Origin: Psychromonas ingrahamii 37
GTDB taxonomy: Bacteria; Pseudomonadota; Gammaproteobacteria; Enterobacterales; Psychromonadaceae
Length of the DNA: 64,000 nucleotides
Direction: 5' to 3'
Assembly (NCBI RefSeq): GCF_000015285.1
Contig: NC_008709.1
Span: forward strand, 3,968,001 to 4,032,000
Shown here: piece by piece, positions 39,358 through 46,925 of the stretch
Layout of the letters: each line of letters begins with the position of its first letter
Position numbering within the stretch: position 1 is the stretch's first letter
The notes under the pieces: model-generated
The model's input: the letters and a program-made list of their open reading frames with translations, nothing else
Databases searched by the model: none
Told to the model about the DNA's origin: nothing
Translations under genes and position numbers: made by a program

Positions 39358-41599
39358 GTGTCTCCAGATAAGTGAAGACAGCATCTGAATTTTCGCAAGT
39401 GACTGGACTACCTGCACTATCGACCCCGATGCTACCGATACTAATGAGGCCCGTTGCATACAAGTGACCACAACTAACCGATGAAGTCGCCGCGGTAATG
39501 GGTCCCCCTACAAATGCGGTGCCACGGAAAGAGGTGCGAGCACCCATGGTGAGCGCAGTGCCTACATTCCAAATGATAGTAGCGGTATCGGTGTCATCCA
39601 AAGAAGTGTCAGCAACGAGATCGAGCGCAGTGCCTACATTCCAAATGATAGTAGCGGTATCGCCTTTATCCAAACCAATTATCTTGATATTAGTCGAATC
39701 ACTAACCTTCAGCGCCCCACTAAGGTTAATAACCCAAACATGGTCCTCATTATCAGTAAACTTATCCGCATCAAAGGTAATGGTTGAGCTTGCAGTTATA
39801 CTCAGGGCACTGTCTTCTTCCCATACACCAGGCGCTAACGTGCGTGTTCCCATAGTGGGAGGTGGTAATTGTCCATTAGAAGGGGATAGCACGAGGTCAG
39901 ATAAAGCGGACTGTGTCTCCGTTATCAGCGTTATCATTTCTGTCATATTACCAGCATTATGTATATCGCCCGCTTCAACATAGTCATCTGAGTTGGCATC
40001 CTCAGCTAAAACGCCATTCGTCGAAGCGCCCGCGCTCAAGGTGATGGCTGCGCCAGCATAGACCGCCTGGACATCACCATTCGCGTATACGGTAATGGCG
40101 GCTCCGGCATGGATGTTTTGGGCAATAGCGTTAGCACCTATGGTCACATAATCGCCAGCATAGATGTTTTCAACGGTAGACGGATTAGCTGTGCTCACAT
40201 AACCGCCAGCATAGATGTTGTGAACTACAGAATTATCATAGATACTAACGTACCCTTGTGCAGCGAGATCACCGTTTACTGTGGAGTTTGCGGCTATACT
40301 TATATAGCCACCGGCTATTGCAGCATAGGATTGAAACGGGGATATAAACGGGGATATATCAAGATCATCGCCGCAGTAGACCCTGTAGTCCTCAGCTTCC
40401 AAAGTCTCCACGGTACCGGGATTTTCCGGATAGTAATAATAAATAGCACAGTATGAGGCTGGTTCGCCAAGACCTTGATCGTAATGTATGTCCCCACCTC
40501 CGGAAATATCAACAACTTCTCCACGTAGCGCTCCCATAATATTTCCATTGCCATTGTAAGCAATGGTTCCCAAAGGCGCATAAAGGTTCATATAAATCTC
40601 GCCGTTACCACTAAGCGTCACCGCATCATAAGTGTTATTAGAGGAGTATACTGTTAACGGGGCTTTGCCATGAGCACTGACAGACTGATCGGAAAAAATA
40701 TCAGAGCCTGTCTCAATATCCATCTTTCCTTCGATAAAGATAGTTAATGAACTATTATCTGCGAGAGTAAATATTGTGTTTTTTGTGGTCATATTATTTT
40801 TTATATAAAGGGTTACATCACCCGTTATTACCACTTCTTTTTGCGCCCCCTGCCCGGTATTAAAGTTATTAAAAACGTAAACGTTTTTACTTTGACCTAA
40901 AACATCGAGTGCTACAGGAGCAACCCCTCCAGCAGCATTCACACCGTCAAAACTAGTATATGTACTTGTAGCATAATCATTAGGAGTGATGGTCACCTGA
41001 GTTGCCATATCAGCTATTTCACCAGTAATACCAAGCGGATTACATTCACCAAGCTCTGCCCTTGATATTACGCTGTAATAATCTTCCGGTACCCCAGTTA
41101 CACTACCAGAAGCCGTAACATACCCTGCAATAGATCCATTTCCGCTAAAAGTAGCATTCCCTTCGATAACAGTTACATCGCCTTCAATGGATCCATTTCC
41201 CGACACATTTACACTCTCACAAGCAATGATTGCATCTCCTTCTGGACTTTTTATTACTGCTTTTAAATGAGCAGTGGCACCGCCAAATTTTCCTGTACTT
41301 ACCAAGGCAAAAAGATTATTGCCATAAGAATCGAGTGAACTAAAAGAGTAATCTTTATCTTCATCAGACGCAAAATCGTTTAAGTCGCTAAGCATCTGCT
41401 CAGTTGTACCTCCCGACTTAATATCGTCAAAACCTTTAAAAATACCTTTTTCTGCAGCCAACCGCGCATTGATTTCTTTTTGTTGATTGCCGGCCATCCG
41501 TTCTTGCAGACTATTAGTTTTGAGTTGCGAAAATGCCAGCATAGTTGTGATGGTCGTAATAATAAGCACGGATACCAGTACAAATCCTTTTTGTTTCAT
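39350..41599 (-). CDS. PilX-like minor pilin fused to DUF7305-like and DUF3494 (ice-binding-like) domains
   Basis: This 749-residue protein starts with a PilX-type N-terminus: MKQKGFVLVSVLIITTITTM, a hydrophobic helix after a G-F cleavage site with no Glu at +5, then SLQERMAGNQQKEINARLAA. Residues about 128-378 form a glycine-rich beta-solenoid with DVTLYIKNNM, VTLSGNGEIYMNLYAPLGTI and GGGDIHYDQGL, the pattern of DUF7305 in other PilX proteins. A CAIYYYYPE link follows. Residues about 425-535 are 17-residue solenoid repeats, and about 550-730 a DUF3494-like domain (TLAPGVWEE, DTATIIWNVG, TMGARTSFRGTAFVGGPIT). The DTATIIWNVGTAL strand is duplicated. It is the longest and most downstream paralog. 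Confidence 0.75.
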   Translation of the reverse strand: MKQKGFVLVSVLIITTITTMLAFSQLKTNSLQERMAGNQQKEINARLAAEKGIFKGFDDIKSGGTTEQMLSDLNDFASDEDKDYSFSSLDSYGNNLFALVSTGKFGGATAHLKAVIKSPEGDAIIACESVNVSGNGSIEGDVTVIEGNATFSGNGSIAGYVTASGSVTGVPEDYYSVISRAELGECNPLGITGEIADMATQVTITPNDYATSTYTSFDGVNAAGGVAPVALDVLGQSKNVYVFNNFNTGQGAQKEVVITGDVTLYIKNNMTTKNTIFTLADNSSLTIFIEGKMDIETGSDIFSDQSVSAHGKAPLTVYSSNNTYDAVTLSGNGEIYMNLYAPLGTIAYNGNGNIMGALRGEVVDISGGGDIHYDQGLGEPASYCAIYYYYPENPGTVETLEAEDYRVYCGDDLDISPFISPFQSYAAIAGGYISIAANSTVNGDLAAQGYVSIYDNSVVHNIYAGGYVSTANPSTVENIYAGDYVTIGANAIAQNIHAGAAITVYANGDVQAVYAGAAITLSAGASTNGVLAEDANSDDYVEAGDIHNAGNMTEMITLITETQSALSDLVLSPSNGQLPPPTMGTRTLAPGVWEEDSALSITASSTITFDADKFTDNEDHVWVINLSGALKVSDSTNIKIIGLDKGDTATIIWNVGTALDLVADTSLDDTDTATIIWNVGTALTMGARTSFRGTAFVGGPITAATSSVSCGHLYATGLISIGSIGVDSAGSPVTCENSDAVFTYLETLN

Positions 41600-42323
41600 A
41601 CTTCCCTCTTTAATTTTTTAGATTCAAATAACAGGCACATAACTTGAATAGGGATAAAAATACTTGGCTAATTATTTTTATCCGGCAATGGATACAACAA
41701 TAAAAAATAGACAAATCAGATAAAAAATTGATCTGTAAATGACCATGTCATATTTAGGCTGTAAATTAAACACAATATAATCAAAAAAAATAAAATAAAA
41801 TAAAATATTAATATGAGCCAATCAAGGTTCAGCAGAAATCTTTCTTATAATACAAATCAATATGATTATTATATTAAGCAAGATCAACAATCAGTAGAAC
41901 AGCACAAATTAAAGTCATTAACATAAGAAAAATGATTCAAAAATCTATGCATAACACGTATAAAAAGAAAGACTTAACTATCGTACCGTAAAGATAATCA
42001 AGCAAAAAGAAAGACTTGCCCATTACACCGTAAAGATAAGCAAGCAAAAAAAGGATTTATAAAGAGACCTATAACTCGATTCCACCGTTTTTAATTTTAA
42101 AAATGGCATAAAAATTTTTCGGATTTTAATATCAATAAGATATCTTTATGGTTCAGATGGAAGATAAAAGACTATTTTTTAAAAATAAAAATTATGTCAC
42201 AATTTGAATTTCAAACAAGTAAAATTGCATGTCAAAGATGCAATAAAAAAACGCCGGAATCGAAATTAAGTATTAATAAGCGCCACAAGTTATTGAAGTA
42301 GAATTTATGATGGGGAGATTGAT

Positions 42324-42395
42324 TTGTTAGCAGCGTTTAAAGATGCACTGTTAACAATCACAGCAGAGAATGGTAACGAACTTGCCTACCATTAA
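42324..42395 (+). pseudogene. Scrap of an IS30-family transposase
   Basis: The frame reads LAAFKDALLTITAENGNELA then YH and a stop. It resembles the catalytic-core segment of IS30 transposases (kTITaDNGkEFAxHe). Only 24 codons survive, with no inverted repeats nearby. Confidence 0.45.
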
Positions 42396-42404
42396 TAGAT
42401 GATA

Positions 42405-42611
42405 ATACCAAAAGCGTTAAGTTTATAAGCACTTGCTTCAAAGGCAAAATATACGCTCACAAAGCCGTCAGGATGAATTTGAATAGCAAATCTGATCATT
42501 TAATTATTTCTTTTAGTATTATGTTATCGGTAGAGTGCATTCTATACACCGCAAGCAGCGGTAATCGGTGCGCGGAGCACACCCTGGGGGCTTTATTAAT
42601 ACGTTCGGTAT
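42405..42611. mobile_element. MITE-like element, 207 bp
   Basis: It begins ataccaaaagcgttaa and ends ttaatacgttcggtat. Along its length it aligns with the reverse complement of the element at 37575-37861, sharing gctcacaaagccgtc, aaatctgatca-type words and a decayed form of the gtgcattctatgcacc hairpin. The outer flank aac at the right end is shared too. Confidence 0.75.
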
Positions 42612-42879
42612 AACGTTAGGCATCAGGTAGAGCAGGTAAAAAATACTCTGCTAAAGGAAATGAGGAAATCTGATCATTAATTAAAGCTTTAAAAGGCCCG
42701 ATAACATGCCTTTTAAATTTGCGCTAGTCTGCTTTATATTATTAGCAAAAATTTCGGAAGTCTTTAACCCTATACATTTTAACTGCTTAAAAATATAGAA
42801 AATGTCACAGCTTATTGATTTTACGGCTTAAGGTTAAAAACTGTCCGTCGTAATCAGCGTCTCCAGCGTAATTTTAGTA

Positions 42880-44130
42880 TTACCCGGCAGCCAAGGCTGC
42901 AGCAGCATCCGCCGCTACTTGTGCTAATACCGCCGCTGCCGTCTCTACTCTCAATACTTCTGCCGCCGCTGCCGCTGCTGCTGTTTCCGCATTTTTCGCA
43001 GTTAACGCATCTGCTACCGCCGCATTATACAATACTAACGCTGCCGCTACATCAGCTACCCGATCAGCTTTAGCCACTGCATCTGTTATTCCAGCTATCT
43101 CTATTGCCGCCGCTGCCGCTGTGACTACCGCATTATGTGCCGCCAATGCCGCTACATCAACAGCCACCGCTGCTGCCGTTGCCGCTATATGGACAGCTTT
43201 CCATGGCGCTGCTGCGGCGATTGCCGCTGCCGTCACTATCGCAAGCGTCGCGATTTTCTCTGCATCCGTCGCGTTTGCTGCCTCCGCTACCGCCAAGGCA
43301 GTCGCGACTGTAACTGCTACGGTTTGCGCTGCATACGCGACTCCTGCCCATCTTGTCTCCGCTCCCGCGGCATACGCGGTGCAACGAGTCATTCTGGCTG
43401 CCTGGTAGGCTACCTCTGCTGTTGCTATCGTCGCCTCTCCCGCTGTTAGCCCCGCTATTCGTACTGCCTCCGATGCCGCTAAAGCGACAGCAGTGGATGC
43501 TGCCAATGCGGCTGTTTCAACAGCTATCCTTGCCTCCTCTGCCGCTCCTTTATATTCGCTGTATTGGTCGTCAAAGCTACGCTGAACATATCCACAGAAT
43601 GGCTCGGCTGCTACCACTGCACTGACTCCGCAGTATTCACTATATCCGCTGTCTAACGCAGCAACTGCGGTATCTTGTTGCGGGTAGTAATAATAAATAG
43701 AGCAGTATGAGACCGTTTTTCCCAAGCCGCCAGGACCATCAATGGTTTTAATGACCGCTTTTAAATAAGCAGTCGCACCGCTAAATTCGCCTTTACTTAC
43801 CAAGGTAATAATTGTTGCCTCAGGCGAAGCACCATTATTATCTGAAGGAAAAGAATAAGACTCCCGAGCAGACAAATCAACCTTTCCAGAGTCAATCAGT
43901 GCACTGATGATCTGATCATTTGTCTGGCCAAGGTCACTTTGAACTTTTATATCGTTAAAAGCCTTAAAAATACCTTTTTCCGCAGCAAGCCGCGCACTGA
44001 TTTCTTTTTGCTGATTACCCGCAACCCGCTCCTGCAGACGATTATCACTGAGTTGAGCAAATGCCAACATAGCGCTAATAGTAGTAATTATAAGTATGGG
44101 TACCAGTACAAAACCTTTGTGCTTTATCAT
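42880..44130 (-). CDS. PilX-like minor pilin with a long alanine-rich helical tail
   Basis: The first about 170 of 416 residues are almost identical to the two upstream paralogs: MIKHKGFVLVPILIITTISA, LQERVAGNQQKEISARLAAE, and the CSIYYYYPQQDT segment. After GYSEYCG the sequence switches to a tail of about 245 residues with roughly 40% alanine by my count, plus Val, Ile, Thr and charged residues. Examples are IAATAAAVAVDVAALAAHNA and AKNAETAAAAAAAEVLRVET. It should form long helices. The DUF3494 and solenoid modules of the other paralogs are absent. GCN codons dominate, so the opposite strand shows spurious open frames. It may be a real structural variant or a low-complexity expansion. Confidence 0.75.
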   Translation of the reverse strand: MIKHKGFVLVPILIITTISAMLAFAQLSDNRLQERVAGNQQKEISARLAAEKGIFKAFNDIKVQSDLGQTNDQIISALIDSGKVDLSARESYSFPSDNNGASPEATIITLVSKGEFSGATAYLKAVIKTIDGPGGLGKTVSYCSIYYYYPQQDTAVAALDSGYSEYCGVSAVVAAEPFCGYVQRSFDDQYSEYKGAAEEARIAVETAALAASTAVALAASEAVRIAGLTAGEATIATAEVAYQAARMTRCTAYAAGAETRWAGVAYAAQTVAVTVATALAVAEAANATDAEKIATLAIVTAAAIAAAAPWKAVHIAATAAAVAVDVAALAAHNAVVTAAAAAIEIAGITDAVAKADRVADVAAALVLYNAAVADALTAKNAETAAAAAAAEVLRVETAAAVLAQVAADAAAALAAG

Positions 44131-44155
44131 CTTTTTTCCTGTTCTTTTTGAACTT

Positions 44156-44300
44156 ATTATTTGGCCAAATCCAATAATATTTTTTGCCGTAGTGCTAAAG
44201 TGAACGTCAGCCCATCAGATAACGAAGCAGGCATCCCCTCTATTTTTATTGTTACTGTTAAACCGTTAACATCTTAATCCGGCACCGTCCGAGGAATAAG
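44156..44300 (-). pseudogene. Remnant of the pilW 3' end upstream of paralog B
   Basis: Bases 44156-44268 are nearly identical to the last about 110 bp of intact pilW (from 48371). After an internal deletion of about 95 bp, the ccgtccgaggaataagt word of pilW reappears at 44286. So the duplicated unit carried the end of pilW with it. Confidence 0.85.
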
Positions 44301-44304
44301 TGGC

Positions 44305-44332
44305 AGTGATAGTGATAGTGATAGTGATAGTG
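44305..44332. repeat. Hexanucleotide microsatellite (AGTGAT)n
   Basis: Four AGTGAT units plus AGTG stand in tandem here. The equivalent site at 46421-46442 has AGTGAT AGTTAT AGTTAT AGTG, one unit shorter. It lies in the pilW remnant and so would not change an open frame at present. Confidence 0.85.
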
Positions 44333-44529
44333 CGAATAGTATACTTATAACGCCTAAAAAAGAATCTAAATAATAAGCCGCCAGCCAAATTAATCACTGA
44401 ACAGGGGGTCGCCTGACGTCTTAATGGGCATCGGCTTTAGGTTAAAGCGGCGCATTAATGAAAGGTTAAAGACCCACGGCAAGATCATTATAAATCAGCT
44501 GTGAATTGAATTTTTTAGCAAAGTGAGGA

Positions 44530-44620
44530 TCAAATCGCTATCCCGGCTATCTCTATTGCCGCCGCTGTCACTGCCGCATTATGTGCCGCCGCTGCCGCTA
44601 TTGCGACCGCCTTTACCGGT
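44530..44620 (-). pseudogene. Remnant of the Ala-rich module (first copy)
   Basis: On the minus strand it reads VAIAAAAAHNAAVTAAAIEI then AGIAI and a stop. This matches AALAAHNAVVTAAAAAIEIA in the tail of the paralog at 42880-44130. An almost identical copy lies at 46640-46730. Confidence 0.75.
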
Positions 44621-44816
44621 AGAAAAATGGGTGGCATGGTTGTTGTGTTAAATTGTCTAAAGTACAAACCTATTCAGGTACTGCGCACCAGTAACTATTT
44701 AATGGCTTTATTGTTTATTACTTTTATTGGGCAAAAAAAATGGCCGGGCTATAACAACCGACTATTTACTCTGAGAAATTGCACCTATTACGGTGCGTAA
44801 TGATGGCTAATTCATG
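44621..44816. repeat. 195-bp repeat, copy downstream of paralog C
   Basis: It is near-identical to 39160-39357 and 46731-46925. It spans the terminator-like segment (44732-44767 on the minus strand, stem somewhat eroded) and the last codons of paralog C. Confidence 0.85.
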
Positions 44817-46240
44817 AGTGCCCCCAGATAAGTGAAGACGGCATCATAATTTTCGCAAGTGACTGCATTACCTGCACTATCGACTCCAATGCTACCGATA
44901 CTAATGGCGGCCGTTGCATACAAGTGACCACAACTAACCGATGAAGTCCCCCCGGTAACGGCGCCCTTTACAAATGCGGTGCCACGGAAAGAGGTGCCTG
45001 CACCCATGGTGAGTGCAGCGCCTACATTCCAAATGATAGTAGCAGTATCGGTGTCATCTAAACCAATTACCTCGAAATTAGTCGACGCACCCACCGTCAG
45101 CGCATCACTAAGGTTAATAACCCAAACATGGTCCTCATTATTAGTAGACACATCCGCATCAAAGGTAATGGTTGAGCTTGCAGCTATAGTCACGGCACTG
45201 CCTTCCCATACGCCAGGCGCTAAGGTGCTTGTACCTATATTGGTAAGTAATGGTCCATTTTCAGGGGATGGCTCGAGGGCAAATAAAGCAGACTGTGTGT
45301 CCATTATCAGCGCGATCATCTCTGTCATATTACCAGCATTATGTATATCGCCCGCTTCAACATAGTCATCTGAGTTGGCATCCTCGGCTAAAACGCCATT
45401 CGTCGAAGCGTTCGCGCCCAGAGTGATGTCTCCGCCAGCATAGACCGCCTGGACATCACCATCCGCGCCTACGGTAATGGCCGCTCCGGCATGGATATTT
45501 TGGGCAATAGCGTCAGCCCCGATACTCGCGGCAGCACCTGAAAAGATATTTTCAACGCTAGAAAGAGCACCTGTGCTAACGGCAGCGCCTGCATAAATGT
45601 TGTGAACTTCAGCGTTAGCCCCTATAGCAAGTGCCGCTTGTGCAGCGAGATCTCCATTTACTGTGGAGCTTGCGGCTATACTCATCGCAGCACCCGATAT
45701 TGCAGCATAGGATTGAAACGGGGATATATGAACGGCTCCGCAGTATTCACTGTATCCACTTTCCAGCCCAGCAACGGTGGTATCTTGTTCCGGATAGTAA
45801 TAATAAATAGAGCAGTATGAGACCACTTTTCCCAAGCCACCAGGATCATCAATGGTTTTAATGACCGCTTTTAAATAAGCAGTGGCACCGCCAAATTCAC
45901 CTTTACTGACCAAGGTAATAATTGTTGCCTCAGGCGAGGCACCATTATTATCTGAAGGAAAGGAATAAGACTCCCGAGCAGACAAATCAACCTTTCCAGA
46001 GTCAATCAGTCCGCCTATAATCTCAGCATTTGTCATCCCAAGGTCACCTTGAACTTTTATATCGTTAAAAGCCTTAAAAATACCTTTTTCCGCAGCAAGC
46101 CGCGCACTGATTTCTTTTTGCTGATTACCCGCAACCCGCTCCTGCAGACGATTATCACTGAGTTGAGAAAATGCCAACATAGCGCTAATAGTAGTAATTA
46201 TAAGTATGGGTATCAGTACAAAACCTTTGTGCTTTTTCAT
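44807..46240 (-). CDS. PilX-like minor pilin with DUF3494 (ice-binding-like) domain, paralog C
   Basis: The 477-residue protein has the PilX N-terminus (MKKHKGFVLIPILIITTISA, then LQERVAGNQQKEISARLAAE). A domain of about 110 residues ends in CSIYYYYPEQDT. Residues about 172-285 hold five or six 17-residue repeats such as AALAIGANAEVHNIYAG and AAITVGADGDVQAVYAG. Residues about 300-455 form the DUF3494-like domain: STLAPGVWEGSAVTI, EDHVWVINLSDALTVGAST, DTATIIWNVGAALTMGAGTS and SFRGTAFVKGAVTGGTSS. In ice-binding proteins of this fold the same LAPGvy / vWIFqi / niFWqVg / sFkG..l order occurs. It differs from paralog D mainly in the solenoid repeats. Export through type IV pilus machinery is expected. 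Confidence 0.8.
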   Translation of the reverse strand: MKKHKGFVLIPILIITTISAMLAFSQLSDNRLQERVAGNQQKEISARLAAEKGIFKAFNDIKVQGDLGMTNAEIIGGLIDSGKVDLSARESYSFPSDNNGASPEATIITLVSKGEFGGATAYLKAVIKTIDDPGGLGKVVSYCSIYYYYPEQDTTVAGLESGYSEYCGAVHISPFQSYAAISGAAMSIAASSTVNGDLAAQAALAIGANAEVHNIYAGAAVSTGALSSVENIFSGAAASIGADAIAQNIHAGAAITVGADGDVQAVYAGGDITLGANASTNGVLAEDANSDDYVEAGDIHNAGNMTEMIALIMDTQSALFALEPSPENGPLLTNIGTSTLAPGVWEGSAVTIAASSTITFDADVSTNNEDHVWVINLSDALTVGASTNFEVIGLDDTDTATIIWNVGAALTMGAGTSFRGTAFVKGAVTGGTSSVSCGHLYATAAISIGSIGVDSAGNAVTCENYDAVFTYLGALMN

Positions 46241-46260
46241 ATATTTTCTGGTTCTCTTTG

Positions 46261-46730
46261 AACTTATTATTGAGCCAAATCCAATAATATTTTTTGCCGT
46301 AGTGCTAAAGTGAACGTCAGCCCCCCATCATCAAGTAACGAAGCGGGCATTCCTTCTATTTTCATTGTCACTGTTAAACCGTTAACATCTTAATCCGGCA
46401 CCGTCCGAGGAATAAGTGGCAGTGATAGTTATAGTTATAGTGCGAATAGTATACTGATAACGCCTAAAAAAGAATCTAAATAATAAGCCGCCAGCCAAAT
46501 TAATCACTGAACAGGGGGTCGCCTGACGTCTTAATGGGCATCGGCTTCAGGTTAAAGCAGCGCATTAATGAAAGGTTAAAGACCCACGGCAAGATCATTA
46601 TAAATCAGCTGTGAATTGAATTTTTTAGCAAAGTGAGGATCAAATCGCTATCCCGGCTATCTCTATTGCCGCCGCTGTCACTGCCGCATTATGTGCCGCC
46701 GCTGCCGCTATTGCGACCGCCTTTACCGGT
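46261..46730. repeat. Second copy of the intergenic unit (pilW remnant, microsatellite, Ala-rich remnant)
   Basis: This stretch repeats 44146-44620 almost base for base. It holds the pilW 3' remnant (46266-46415, minus strand), the shorter hexanucleotide repeat (46421-46442), about 190 bp of unknown sequence and the Ala-rich remnant (46640-46730). With the following 195-bp repeat, the whole duplicated spacer is about 670 bp. Confidence 0.85.
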
Positions 46731-46925
46731 AGAAAAATGGGTGGCATGGTTGTTGTGTTAAATTGTCTAAAGTACAAACCTATTCAGGTACTGCGCACCA
46801 GTAACTATTTAATGGTTTTATTGTTTATTACTTTTATTGGGCAAAAAAATGGCCGGGCTATAACAACCGACCATTTACTCTGAGAAATTGCACCTATTAC
46901 GGTGCATAATGATGGCTAATTAATT
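46731..46925. repeat. 195-bp repeat, copy downstream of paralog D
   Basis: Third copy of the 3' repeat. On the minus strand aaatggtcgg...ccggccatt followed by ttttttt (46843-46876) gives an intrinsic-terminator shape. Confidence 0.85.

Larger units (their letters stand above)
41600..42879. other. AT-rich noncoding stretch between PilX paralogs A and B
   Basis: No intact gene is visible. It contains an IS30-type transposase scrap (42324-42395) directly followed by a MITE-like element (42405-42611). The 41640-42300 part is very AT-rich, with a short near-repeat around 41985 and 42025 (aaagaaagactt...accgtaaagataa) and nothing else that I can name. Confidence 0.55.

Noticed and set aside
43121-43625. 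Open frames on the plus strand opposite the Ala-rich tail
   Set aside because: They are mirror images of the GCN-codon repeats of the minus-strand gene; their translations are low-complexity and lack ribosome sites.
44305-44332. Phase-variable switch inside a coding sequence
   Set aside because: The hexanucleotide repeat lies in a noncoding pilW remnant, and a 6-bp unit would not shift a reading frame anyway.
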